A DNA stretch of 64,000 nt, taken from positions 5,120,227 to 5,184,226 of the forward strand of contig NZ_JAUSVL010000001.1 in NCBI RefSeq assembly GCF_030814695.1, written 5' to 3'. The notes beneath the pieces are model-generated. The model was not told the DNA's origin, made no database searches, and was given only the letters and a program-made list of their open reading frames with translations. This document shows positions 54,106 through 63,024 of this stretch, piece by piece. This DNA comes from Oligosphaera ethanolica. Its GTDB lineage: Bacteria > Verrucomicrobiota > Lentisphaeria > Oligosphaerales > Oligosphaeraceae. The position numbers were made by a program, and so were the translations under genes. The first letter of the stretch is position 1. Every line of letters starts with the position of its first letter.

Positions 54106-54771
54106 GTTCTGCCCATCGGTGAATCGAAATTTTGGCATCATCCCTTAACCGCGATTACATTCACCCAATCGCCCAGCCTCAAGGAACACCAGGATGCCAA
54201 AATTGAAGTACCAGACCAATCTCAAAGTCCAAGCCATGCCCCGCCACTTTCAAGATGGCGAGCCGCTATCCTCAATCTGCGCGGACCTGCGCGTGCCGCC
54301 GGCCGTGACGTCGAGGCCGTGTTCCAGCAAGGCGTCGAACGCTTTCCCGAGGCGAAAGGCAGAGTGATCAGTAACAACGGCAAGCAGTTCGTCTGCAAGA
54401 AATACAGGGAACTTCTCACCTTGAGTGGCTTCACCTATTGCATCACGTCGCCATACTATCCACAGTCGAATGGCAAGCAGGAACGCTTTCACGGCTCACT
54501 CAAAAGTGAGCGTCTCAACCATAAGCATCTTAATGATTTTGACTACGCGGAGAAAGTCATTGATGACTACGTTGACTACTACAACAATGTCCGGCTTCAC
54601 AGCGCTATTGGCTATGTCACGCCGCGAGACATGCTGGAGGGGCGTGCGCCGGCTATTCAGGCTCTGCGCAGCCAGAAGCTGAAGGACGCCAGGGAAAGGA
54701 GGCGGATGGCGTTCCAGGAATACAACGTTAGTTTAACCGCACACTGCGAAACGGAAGACGGCTCTGCTGGA
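54106..54771 (+). pseudogene. Internally deleted IS3-family (IS2-like) element
   Basis: ATG 54194 starts an OrfA-like stretch (MPKLKYQTNLKVQAMPRHF, SSICADLRV), and about 40 codons later the sequence is already the C-terminal integrase core of OrfB (VISNNGKQFVCKKYRELL, YYPQSNGKQERFHGSLKSE, YNNVRLHSAIGYVTPRD). The middle of the element is deleted. It ends at the inverted repeat of the next insertion sequence. Confidence 0.7.
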
Positions 54772-54799
54772 GGGTGCAATTCCCAAAAGTGGGTAACGC

Positions 54800-56205
54800 C
54801 TATGCAGCCAGGCCATTGAGTAAATCGGCGTAGAACGTGCTCCAGTTGTTGGTTTTAAGCTGACACCTCAGGTGGAGTGCCGCCTCCGCGTTCTCCTGCT
54901 TCCAGAACGTGCCCGCACCTTTGATTCTCAGGTTCACGATTCTGCGCACGGCGCTTTCAATCGCTCCAGAGCCAATCGGCTGTTTCTCACTTCTGAGCCT
55001 GGCATAGTCAATTGCCGACATGTTGGTTTTGAAATACGCATATTCCCGCCTGATGACCGCATTGCCACGCCGTCTTGATTTCGCCAGTTCAGCCAGGAAC
55101 ACTGCGGGAGGAGCCTTCTTGAGCAGTTTTTTCATGTTGTCGAGCCACGCGCGCTTCTCGATCTGGCTTGCAAACGTCTTAGCCTCCGCGACGCTTGCAA
55201 GATGCTCGACCGCATGGTAGTAGTCAAGGCACGTTGACACGCGCGCCCTGTCGATGCCGACTTCTTCGATAATCTGGTCAATCCTGTTCCATATCCATTT
55301 TGCGCCGTCGCCCAGGAACGTGATTGATTTTGCGTTCTGCGCGCCCATCGTCCTGAGCTCCGCCACCAGCAGCCGAATGATGTCCTCCGGGCCGCCGATG
55401 GTGCCGTCGCAGCGTTCAAGTCCCTTGCGCTTCTTCCGGCCCTCGGCGTCCAGTTCATAGATGATGAACAGCTTCGGTTCACGCCAGTCGGCGGCATAGG
55501 TATGATGCCCTTTGGCGGTCTTGCGCCCGCGCCTGTTCGTGCGTATGAGGACGCGTCCCCCGTCCATGGCGACCGCGAGTCTTTTTCCCTCGGCCTCGTT
55601 GCTCACACGAAGGCAGGCGAGCCATCGTTCCCTCGCTTCCAGGGAAGCATGGCCGACAGCCCGGCTGATCGTGCCGACGCGCTTGGCCGAAATGTCCCGG
55701 CCCCGTAAGCGCAACGCATTGGCCGCCTCGTCGTAGGAGTCTCTCAGCCCTTCCAGCGTGACATCCTCGCACAAGGCAGGCGAAGCGCCGGCAAGGACGC
55801 CTAACAAAAGCAAAGCGGGAAACATGCCTGTGCCCGCCACGCCGCGTCTACCCGTGCCGCGCTTGCGCCCGCGACGCTTCTCTTTGACGGGCAGATAGTA
55901 GGCCGCGGTAATCGAGGTATACTTCCCATGCTTGAGCTGAATGCTGGTCAGCCTTTGCCCGTGGTACCGGAGTTTTTTTTAGCGGGCCTTTCCATGCTGA
56001 CGTCTCCCGCCGTCTTTTGCAGCACCTCCGCCACGATATCGTCCATCGCCTGTCCCAACAGGCGGTCCGGTATGTTTTCCGCATCCTTGAAGGTCTTCGC
56101 CGACGGGCTCCGGTTGAATGTTTTCAGCGCCTGGACGATCCCGGCTTTGCGAGCGAGAAGCTTTTTTTCCACCAGGGCGTTCAGTTCTTCGTCCGTCATT
56201 GCCAT
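54800..56205 (-). CDS. DDE transposase, probably made by -1 frameshift
   Basis: The main frame (to 54800) carries GRVLIRTNRRGRKT, FLGDGAKWIWNRID, CLDYYHAVEHLASV and PIGSGAIESAVRRIVNLR, as in ISKra4/ISLre2-type transposases. It has no good start: conserved residues (KYTSITAAYYLPVKEKRR) lie upstream of the first GTG at 55840, and the frame opens at a run of eight A (55973-55980) immediately after a TAA. A separate 85-codon frame from ATG 56205 (MAMTDEELNALVEKKLLARK) reads across that run and stops at 55948. A -1 slip on the A run would join the two into one protein. Family placement between ISKra4 and ISLre2 is uncertain. Confidence 0.7.
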
Positions 56206-56500
56206 TGTCCTTGATCTCCTTGATGTTGAGTTCAGTCAGTTCCTCGATGATTGCCCATGCGCGCTCGTACATGGCCACGGCACGCCCAAACGCCTTTTCC
56301 TCGGACGGCTTCACATACTGGATCTTGTTTTTCGACCCGGCTGAAGACCGTGACAGGTAGCAGAACGCATGCGGCTTGCCTTTCGCACATTCGCATTGCG
56401 CGCGCCCGCACTTGCGCGTCGTATGGACAATCGACCCGCGCACCAGACCACACAGCTTCACCAGTTCCTTTGCCAAATCGCGTTGTTTTTCCATCGTCAT
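55979..56500 (-). CDS. DUF6788-like accessory protein of the insertion sequence
   Basis: The first ~100 residues carry LVRGSIVHTTRKCGRAQCECAKGKPH and a YLSR...YV block, the cysteine-rich motif of DUF6788 proteins often found beside such transposases. The second part of the 173-residue frame has the composition of an out-of-frame shadow of the MAMTDEEL frame, so the real protein may end earlier or shift frame. Possible DNA-binding helper of transposition; not proven. Confidence 0.6.
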   Translation of the reverse strand: MTMEKQRDLAKELVKLCGLVRGSIVHTTRKCGRAQCECAKGKPHAFCYLSRSSAGSKNKIQYVKPSEEKAFGRAVAMYERAWAIIEELTELNIKEIKDNGNDGRRTERPGGKKASRSQSRDRPGAENIQPEPVGEDLQGCGKHTGPPVGTGDGRYRGGGAAKDGGRRQHGKAR

Positions 56501-56687
56501 CGTCGTAACTCCCTGTGTATATGCGGTTTAGCATACCATAAATCAACAACAAAAAAAAGCAAGTCGAGTACTTGCAAAAAAAGGGGGGGGGGTAATGTTT
56601 ACCCCATCGCGCAATGACCCACTTTTGGGAATTGCACCCAGACAGAAGATCCGACCGCTATTCCCCACAACAACCCAAGGAGCCCAT

Positions 56688-57401
56688 ATGTCCACGCCTC
56701 TTCGTCAGCTGGTACGTTTCACGCTCATCGAACTTCTGGTGGTCATTGCCATCATAGCCATTTTAGCGGCCATGTTGTTGCCTGCCCTGGCCAAAGCCCG
56801 CGAAAAGGCCCGCTCCATCAGCTGCGTTAACAACCACAAACAGGTCATGGTCCTCACCCGCATGTACATGGAAGACAGCGGCGAGCAGATCACCTACTGG
56901 GGCGCTACCCCGGGCCGCGGCTGGGCCTACCAGGTGCTGGGGCGTAATCCCGTCGGGGCAGACAAAATGCTCTTCTGCCCATCTCTAACCGTCCCCTCGA
57001 CCACCGGCACCGTCAATTGGAACACCTTCGGCATCTGCCTGCCTTACGAAAGTGCCACCTCGGCAACCCTGCCTTCCAAGTACCGCACCTATGTCGGGGG
57101 CACCAACGCCAGCAACACCCTCAATCTCACCTCGGTCACCCAGCCTTCGGCGTTCCCCATTTACGGCTGCTGCACCGATAGCACCGGCGCCCAGAAATGG
57201 GTCGTCAACGGCGGCGTTGCCCAAGGCGACAAGGCAGACTTCGTCACCATCCATGGCGACCGCGGCAGCGTCTCCTTCGTCGATGGCCATGTCTCCTCCG
57301 AAAATGCCGGCGGCTGGGCCAATGTCCTCCGCGACGTCTGGGAAGACCAGACCAAGACCATCTATTACCGCGACGCTGGTTTCAACCGGCTCTCAAAGTA
57401 A
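56688..57401 (+). CDS. Type II secretion/type IV pilin-like pseudopilin (H-x-DG protein)
   Basis: A 237-residue protein with a prepilin N-terminus: short basic leader then FTLIELLVVIAIIAILAAMLLPAL, with the methylated-Phe cleavage site followed by Glu5 and a 20-residue hydrophobic helix. The C-terminus has the HGDRGSVSFVDGHV motif (H-x9-DG) characteristic of the abundant pseudopilin-like proteins of Lentisphaerae, Verrucomicrobia and Planctomycetes. ATG 56688 with AAGGAG five bases upstream is the start; the earlier frame runs into the insertion sequence. It lies 48 bases from that element's end. Its assembly partner genes are not here. Confidence 0.85.
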   Translation: MSTPLRQLVRFTLIELLVVIAIIAILAAMLLPALAKAREKARSISCVNNHKQVMVLTRMYMEDSGEQITYWGATPGRGWAYQVLGRNPVGADKMLFCPSLTVPSTTGTVNWNTFGICLPYESATSATLPSKYRTYVGGTNASNTLNLTSVTQPSAFPIYGCCTDSTGAQKWVVNGGVAQGDKADFVTIHGDRGSVSFVDGHVSSENAGGWANVLRDVWEDQTKTIYYRDAGFNRLSK

Positions 57402-57450
57402 GCCGCTGCCGCGACACTCCCTTGCACAGTCTTGCCCAGACACTCTGCCA

Positions 57451-57486
57451 GGCCCGCACGCCACCGCGCGGGCCTGTGTGTTTTCC
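57451..57486 (+). terminator. Terminator after the pseudopilin gene
   Basis: Stem GGCCCGC at 57451-57457 with GCGGGCC at 57468-57474, followed by TGTGTGTTTTCC. Confidence 0.55.
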
Positions 57487-57630
57487 GCACCACCTCTTTC
57501 CACCCAATTAAGGACATTGAAAGAAAAGAGCGTCGATTTCGTGCAATTTCCTGACAACAAGGTAAATTAAAGCAGCATTGTGATTTTCTCCTGACGATAG
57601 GCAAAAGCTGCCAGAAAGACGCTCCCAGGT

Positions 57631-59424
57631 ATGGAACAGAGCAAGATCCGTAATATCGCGATTATCGCCCACGTAGACCACGGCAAAACCACCCTGGTTG
57701 ATGAGTTATTTAAATTCGGTGGCATGTTCCGGGACAACCAGAAGGTCGCCGAGCGCCTGATGGACTCCAACGAACTTGAGCGTGAGCGAGGCATCACCAT
57801 CACGGCCAAGAACGGCTCCTTCCACTACAAGGACTACCGGATCAACATCATCGACACTCCCGGCCACGCTGATTTCGGCGGCCAGGTCGAACGCGTGTTG
57901 AAAATGGCCGACGGTGCCCTCCTGCTGGTCGATGCCCAGGAAGGCCCCATGCCCCAAACCTTCTTCGTCCTCAAAAAGGCACTGGCCCTGGCACTGCCGA
58001 TCATCGTCGTCATCAATAAGATCGACAAACCGGCCGCGCGACCGCACTGGGCCGTGGACCAGGTCTTTGACCTCTTCGTGCGCCTCAACGCTCCGGATCA
58101 CATTCTGGACTTCCCTGTGGTCTATGCATCGGGCCGCGATGGCTACGCGATTGACAATCTTGACGACGAGCACAAAGACCTCTCGCCACTCTGCGAACAC
58201 ATCATCAAGCGCATCCCGGCACCTTCGGGTTCCGGTGACGATCCACTGCAGGTCCTGGTCAACTCCATCGACTACTCGCCCTACCTGGGGCGCCTGGGCA
58301 TCGGCAAGATCACCGGCGGCCACCTGAACATCAACAAGGACATCGTCGTGGTCATGCGTGACGGCAGCATCAAGCCCGCCCGCATCACCAAGGTGTTCCG
58401 CTTTGAAATCAACCAAAAGGTGGCGGTGGATACTGCCTGCTGCGGCGACATCGTGGCCATCTCCGGCATGGACGAAGTCACTGTCGGCTGTACCTACACC
58501 GACCCCCTCAACGTCCGTCCACTGCCGCCGATGGAGATCGACCCGCCGACTATCTCCATGAGCTTCATCCCCAACGACTCACCATTCGCTGGCCGCGAAG
58601 GCCAATTCGTCACCTCGCGGCACTTGGCGGATCGACTGGCCAAGGAAATCATGGCCGACGTCGCCTTACAGGTCACCCCGCTGGGCGAAAGCATGGGCTT
58701 CCAGGTCGCCGGCCGCGGCGAACTGCATCTGTCCATTCTCATTGAAAAAATGCGGCGCGAGGGCTACGAATTCCAGGTCACCCGCCCGCAGGTCATCTTC
58801 CAGGAAAAGAACGGCAAGAAACTTGAGCCCTTCGAAGAACTGACCATCGATGTCGATGAAAATTACGTCGGCGTGGTGATGGAAAAACTCGGCCAGCGCA
58901 AAGCCCGCATCCAGACCATGGACACCGGCAATGGCATGGCCCGCCTCATCTACTTCGTCCCCACCCGCGGCCTCCTCGGCTATCGCTCGGAATTCCTCAC
59001 CGATACCAGGGGCATGGGCGTGATGAATTACGTCTTCCACAGTTACGATAATTACGTCGGCGAAATCCGCTACCGCACCCGCGGCGCCATGGTCTGCATG
59101 CAGACCTGCAAGACCGTCGCCTACGCACTCTTCAATCTCCAGGACCGGGGCAGGCTCTTCCTCGACCCCGGCGTCGATGTCTACGAAGGCCAAATCGTCG
59201 GCGAGCATTGCCGCGAAGGCGATCTGATTGTAAATCCCGCCAAAAGCAAGAAATTAACCAATATGCGCGCCTCCGGCTCGGATGAAGCCGTGATTCTTAC
59301 CCCGGTGCAGAATATGAGCCTCGAAGACTGCATCGCCTATATTAACGAAGACGAACTGGTAGAAGTCACGCCGGCAAATATCCGCCTGCGCAAACGCCAC
59401 CTGCGCAAGTGGGGCAACGGCTGA
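57631..59424 (+). CDS. typA: Ribosome-associated GTPase TypA/BipA
   Basis: A 597-residue translational GTPase, standard length. G1 AHVDHGKTT at residues 13-21, switch I ERERGITI, G3 DTPGHADFGG, and G4 VINKIDKP are intact. EF-Tu-like domain 2, EF-G-like domains (MGFQVAGRGELHLSILIEKMRREG) and the TypA-specific C-terminal region (GLLGYRSEFLTDTRG, NMRASGSDEA, LRKRHL) follow. It binds the ribosome and aids 50S assembly and stress adaptation. There is no strong Shine-Dalgarno before ATG 57631. Confidence 0.95.
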   Translation: MEQSKIRNIAIIAHVDHGKTTLVDELFKFGGMFRDNQKVAERLMDSNELERERGITITAKNGSFHYKDYRINIIDTPGHADFGGQVERVLKMADGALLLVDAQEGPMPQTFFVLKKALALALPIIVVINKIDKPAARPHWAVDQVFDLFVRLNAPDHILDFPVVYASGRDGYAIDNLDDEHKDLSPLCEHIIKRIPAPSGSGDDPLQVLVNSIDYSPYLGRLGIGKITGGHLNINKDIVVVMRDGSIKPARITKVFRFEINQKVAVDTACCGDIVAISGMDEVTVGCTYTDPLNVRPLPPMEIDPPTISMSFIPNDSPFAGREGQFVTSRHLADRLAKEIMADVALQVTPLGESMGFQVAGRGELHLSILIEKMRREGYEFQVTRPQVIFQEKNGKKLEPFEELTIDVDENYVGVVMEKLGQRKARIQTMDTGNGMARLIYFVPTRGLLGYRSEFLTDTRGMGVMNYVFHSYDNYVGEIRYRTRGAMVCMQTCKTVAYALFNLQDRGRLFLDPGVDVYEGQIVGEHCREGDLIVNPAKSKKLTNMRASGSDEAVILTPVQNMSLEDCIAYINEDELVEVTPANIRLRKRHLRKWGNG

Positions 59425-59644
59425 TCACAGCCCTAGGCACGCGACAACGACAGCACCCGGGAAACCTGCGCTAGGGCCTACCCCGAGCAGACAGGCGCCC
59501 CCGGTGCCCAGCCGCAGCGGCCAACCCCGCCGAGCACTGCGACTACTTCGCCCGGCACGGGTCAAAACACGACAGCGCGCGCAAAGTCGCATGATCGCCG
59601 ACCCACCGTGGCACTGGGCAAGGACTGGAAAGGAGAATCAGACC

Positions 59645-60094
59645 ATGAGCACAGATAGAAAAGCCCGCATGGGCGATGCCCTGCTGATCCATTACATCTG
59701 CCATTCAGCCGATGGCGTGCTGCTGGAAACCACCCACGAAACACCGCCGCCCTTGATACGCCTGGGCGCGCAGGACGTCCTCCCAGCCTTGGAAAAAGCC
59801 CTAGTCGGCATGTGCGCCGGTGACAGCAAACAGCTACGCCTGACGCCCAAACAGGCTTTTGGCCCCTATTACGAGGAATTGGTTGCTTACGTACCCATCA
59901 ACCAGCTCGACCTGAAAATCATCCCCCAGCCCGGCATGCAAGTCGAAGTCGCCGACGGTGACAACGAGCCCATGCTTGGCCGTATCGTCGAGGTCGGCGA
60001 AGACTCCGTCCTGGTCGATTGCAACCACCCCCTCGCCGGCGAGACCCTCGAATACGATCTGACCCTGGTCGCCTTTAGCGACGACAACGCCTGA
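59645..60094 (+). CDS. FKBP-type peptidyl-prolyl isomerase, SlyD-like
   Basis: A 149-residue cis-trans prolyl isomerase/chaperone. The FKBP domain is interrupted by the insert-in-flap region typical of SlyD. Motifs GDALLIHYICHSADGVLLETT, LEKALVGMCAGDSKQLRLTPKQAFGPY and HPLAGETLEYDLTLV are diagnostic (the last matches NHPLAGKTL of SlyD). It lacks the long His-rich tail of E. coli SlyD. AAAGGAG lies ahead of ATG 59645. It is convergent with panD across a shared terminator. Confidence 0.85.
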   Translation: MSTDRKARMGDALLIHYICHSADGVLLETTHETPPPLIRLGAQDVLPALEKALVGMCAGDSKQLRLTPKQAFGPYYEELVAYVPINQLDLKIIPQPGMQVEVADGDNEPMLGRIVEVGEDSVLVDCNHPLAGETLEYDLTLVAFSDDNA

Positions 60095-60152
60095 GCGCCA
60101 CACAGCGCCCCCGCCATGCGCCTTGCCTCCGTGCGCGCAGACGCACACAACT

Positions 60153-60198
60153 AAAAAGCCCGGGCCGACGCTGCTATGATGCGTCGGTCCGGGCTTTA
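60153..60198. terminator. Bidirectional terminator between the SlyD-like gene and panD
   Basis: AAAGCCCGGGCCGACGC pairs with GCGTCGGTCCGGGCTTT across an 11-base loop, with an A run on one side and TTT on the other, so it can end transcription from both convergent genes. Confidence 0.85.
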
Positions 60199-60217
60199 CA
60201 TTGCTGCTGCAGAACTC

Positions 60218-60574
60218 TCAGAGCACCGTTGCCTGCTTGTTCTGCTCGGAGAGGACGACCACCGTCGGCTTCCAGTCGGCGGCATCGGCCGGCTCAATAC
60301 TGGCAAAGGCCATGATGGTCACCATGTCCCCGGGCAGGCCAAGACGAGCAGCCGCGCCATTGAGGCAGAACTCGCGGCTACCCCGCGGCGCCTCAATCGC
60401 GTAGGTCTCCAGCCGCAGGCCGTTGTTCTGATTGACAACCAGAATCTTCTCGTAAGGGAAGATCCCGGCAAGGTCAAGCAAATCACGGTCAATGGACAGA
60501 CTGCCCTGATAATTGAGCTCACAGGCCGTCAGCATCGCCCGATGAAGTTTGCTTTTCAATATCTGAATGTGCAT
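60218..60574 (-). CDS. panD: Aspartate 1-decarboxylase precursor
   Basis: A 118-residue pyruvoyl enzyme making beta-alanine for pantothenate/CoA. It is self-cleaved between G24 and S25 (NYQG|SLSIDRDLLD), the same residue numbers as the E. coli enzyme. HIQILKSKLHRA, NGAAARLGLPGD and IIMAF-like VTIMAFA blocks are all present. Its first ten codons and upstream region form one copy of a 132-bp tandem duplication, so a second, truncated copy of its start lies just upstream. It follows argG on the same strand. Confidence 0.95.
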   Translation of the reverse strand: MHIQILKSKLHRAMLTACELNYQGSLSIDRDLLDLAGIFPYEKILVVNQNNGLRLETYAIEAPRGSREFCLNGAAARLGLPGDMVTIMAFASIEPADAADWKPTVVVLSEQNKQATVL

Positions 60575-60806
60575 GATAACGAAGCCGGTGTTGATGGTGG
60601 CGACGTTGCCGGCGCCAAGGGTGAACAGGTGCGTTCGCGTCCCGCGTGGGACGCGACGATTGATTTATTCTGGCTGAAGTTTGCTTTTCAATATCTGAAT
60701 GTGCATGATAACGAAGCCGGTGTTGATGGTGGCGACGTTGCCGGCGCCAAGGGTGAACAGGTGCGTTCGCGTCCCGCGTGGGACGCGACGATTGATTTAT
60801 TCTGGC
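60543..60806. repeat. Perfect 132-bp tandem duplication across the argG-panD junction
   Basis: Copies 60543-60674 and 60675-60806 are identical as read. Each contains, in minus-strand order, the last codons of argG (QPE-stop), the intergenic region with the palindrome CGCGTCCCGCGTGGGACGCG, and the first ten codons of panD. The junction creates a 13-codon decoy frame MHIQILKSKLQPE upstream of real panD. Confidence 0.95.
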
Positions 60807-61996
60807 TGACGGGCGCTGGCGGCAACGCGCAAACGCAGCGCGTTGAGCTTGATGAAACCCGTCGCATCACTCTGGTTGTAAACGCTGTCGGCCTCGAAGG
60901 TGACGATCTCGGGATCATACAGGGTGTAGGGCGAGCGCCGGCCAACGACGAAACAGTTGCCCTTGTAAAGTTTGCAGCGCACTTCACCAGTGACCCGCTT
61001 CTGACTCTCAGTAATGGCCGCCTGCAGGAATTCGCGCTCGGGGGCAAACCAGAAGCCGTTGTACACCATGGTGGAATACTGCGGGATCAGCTGGTCACGC
61101 AGGTGCATCACCTCGCGGTCCATGCAGATCGACTCCAGCGCGCGGTGAGCGTGGAAGAGTATCGTCCCGCCGGGCGTTTCGTAAATACCGCGGTCTTTCA
61201 TACCGGTGAAACGGGTCTCGACGATGTCGATGCGACCCACGCCATGCTTGCCGCCAAGGCGGTTCAGCTCGCGCATGAGATTCGCCGGGCTCAGACGCTT
61301 GCCATTGACGGCAACCGGTATGCCCTTCTCAAATTCGACGACAACGTACTCGGCCTCGTCCGGCGCCTGTTCCACTGGCGTGGTCAGCACGTGGGTTTCC
61401 ACGGGCGACTCCACCCACGGATCCTCCAACACACCGCCCTCAAAACTGATGTGCAGCAAATTGCGGTCCATCGAATAGGGTTTGGCAGCGCTGACCGTGA
61501 TCGGAATCTTGCGGTCCTTGGCGTAGTTGATCAAGTCCGTCCGCGACTTGAAGGTCCAGTCCGGGCTGCGCCAGGGCGCGATGATCTTGATGGACGGATT
61601 GAGCGCGTAAGCCGTCAGCTCAAACCGCACCTGGTCATTGCCCTTGCCCGTCGCGCCATGGCAAATGAACTCGGCGTTCTCGGCGGCAGCAATTTCCACC
61701 AGGCGTTTGGCAATCAGCGGCCGGGCGATTGACGTGCCCAGCAGGTACATGTTCTCGTAAATGGCGTTCGCCTGGAACATCGGGAAGATGAAATCACGCG
61801 CGAAAGGCTCGGTGAGGTCCTCAATGTACGATTTGACTGCGCCCGTGGCGTAGGCTTTCTCGTGCAACCCCGTGAGCTCGTCTTCCTGGCCAAGATCGGC
61901 ACAGAAAGTCACCACTTCGGCATCGTACTTCTCACGCAACCAAGTCAGAATGCAGGACGTATCCAGACCACCGGAATAAGCCAACACTACTTTCAT
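60797..61996 (-). CDS. argG: Argininosuccinate synthase
   Basis: A 399-residue ATP-dependent ligase joining citrulline and aspartate in arginine synthesis. The N-terminal PP-loop VVLAYSGGLDTSC is at the start, followed by CADLGQ, HGATGKGNDQVRFE, WRSPDWTFKSRTDLI, and GRIDIVETRFTGMKDRGIYETPG-type blocks of the family. ATG 61996 with AAGGAG just upstream is chosen over a frame starting 42 bases earlier. Its last codons lie within the 132-bp duplication shared with panD. Confidence 0.95.
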   Translation of the reverse strand: MKVVLAYSGGLDTSCILTWLREKYDAEVVTFCADLGQEDELTGLHEKAYATGAVKSYIEDLTEPFARDFIFPMFQANAIYENMYLLGTSIARPLIAKRLVEIAAAENAEFICHGATGKGNDQVRFELTAYALNPSIKIIAPWRSPDWTFKSRTDLINYAKDRKIPITVSAAKPYSMDRNLLHISFEGGVLEDPWVESPVETHVLTTPVEQAPDEAEYVVVEFEKGIPVAVNGKRLSPANLMRELNRLGGKHGVGRIDIVETRFTGMKDRGIYETPGGTILFHAHRALESICMDREVMHLRDQLIPQYSTMVYNGFWFAPEREFLQAAITESQKRVTGEVRCKLYKGNCFVVGRRSPYTLYDPEIVTFEADSVYNQSDATGFIKLNALRLRVAASARQPE

Positions 61997-62164
61997 GATG
62001 CACACTCCTTGCTCAAGCGCAACGCCAAACATCGCCACGGCATTGCCAGTGAATGGGATGGAAAAACATAAATGGACGGCCGGCCATCAAGCCGTATGCG
62101 TCCGGGCGGTCGGCACGCTTAATATAATTAGCCATCGCCAAGCTGCCATGACCCACACCCCGAA

Positions 62165-62435
62165 AAGCCCAAAAAGCGTAATGCCTCACTCATTGATACC
62201 GGCCGGTCCAAGGGACGCCAGGGACCGTGGGGACCAGTTGGCGGCGGCGCGCACTGTGGCGAGGACTCACGGACTCATGAGGCATGATCCCATGGATTGG
62301 ACCGTGGGGACTTTCGGGACCACGGGGAATGACTCCCGACTTGTGGGACTGATTGGCCGACTTGTGGGACTCCTGGGAGCGCCGCCGTCCCGGCGGCATT
62401 TGAGCGCTTTCGGTGCTCAAAACCTCAGCGAATGA
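62165..62435. repeat. R1-related dispersed repeat, inverted copy
   Basis: Reads, in reverse relative to 18.6-18.85 kb, ATTGATACCGGCCGGTCC, GGACTCATGAGGCATGATCC, CATGGATTGGACCGTGGGG and a GCGCCGCCGTCCCGGCGGC hairpin. No gene is seen in 61997-62164 or here. Confidence 0.75.
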
Positions 62436-62500
62436 TCTTGTGCATGGTTACCAATCAACTCATCGCCGGCGATTGCCGCATGCTATGTGAAGAGCATTGC

Positions 62501-62978
62501 TCCTATGAAACCCGCTGCCGCAAAGGTCGGCGGAAATCAAGTTCGAATGGCTGGGCGGCAGCGGGCCGTGGGTTTCCTGCAAATTGTCCCCGGTGTTTAC
62601 CCCACCGGAGTGGTTACTCCTATGAAACATGCTGCCGCAAAGGTCGGCGGAAATCAAGTTCGAATGGCTGGGCGGCGGCGGGCCGTGGGTTTCCTGCAAA
62701 TTGTCCCCGGTGTTTACCCCACCGGAGTGGTTACTTACCGATTACGTCTCGCGGCCGTGGAGTGGGCGTCTCGCCCACTCCGACAAGACGGCTCAATAAA
62801 CCGTCCTCGTCATCCACGCCGACCGTACCCGGCCCGTCTCCCCCGCCGCATGAATAGTTACTCCTATGAAACCCGCTGCCGCAAAGGTCGGCGGAAATCA
62901 AGTTCGAATGGCTGGGCGGCAGCGGGCCGTGGGTTTCCTGCAAATTGTCCCCGGTGTTTTTCCCACCGGGGTGTACAC
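62501..62978. repeat. R4 repeat: three 117-bp units and one intervening hairpin unit
   Basis: Units start with TCCTATGAAAC at 62501, 62618 and 62862; the first two are directly tandem (117-bp period). Between the second and third lies a segment with AGTGGGCG-TCT-CGCCCACT that matches 14.05-14.16 kb in inverted orientation. Translations of it are repetitive and not genes. Confidence 0.9.
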
Positions 62979-63024
62979 TGACCGATTACTGGAAGGTGCG
63001 ATGGCCATCGCCGTTCGCCCCACC

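Larger units (their letters stand above)
54772..56639 (-). mobile_element. ISKra4/ISLre2-like insertion sequence, copy 2 (complete)
   Basis: 1868 bp with perfect 23-bp terminal inverted repeats, GGGTGCAATTCCCAAAAG... at 54772 and its complement ending at 56639. It carries a transposase reading frame, a short overlapping frame and a DUF6788-like frame, all on the minus strand. No convincing target duplication is visible. It has the same orientation as copy 1 at 30500. Confidence 0.9.

Noticed and set aside
30500..56639. Calling the island a proven composite transposon
   Set aside because: The left element is truncated and its transposase broken, no target duplication was found, and both ends have been rearranged; only a hypothesis is supported.
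60176..61732. A 518-codon open frame on the plus strand
   Set aside because: It is antisense to panD and argG, and its translation repeats the 132-bp duplication; the minus-strand proteins are unmistakable.
62501..62978. Protein frame of 164 codons across the R4 repeats
   Set aside because: The translation simply repeats the 117-bp unit and the same sequence occurs inverted elsewhere between genes.
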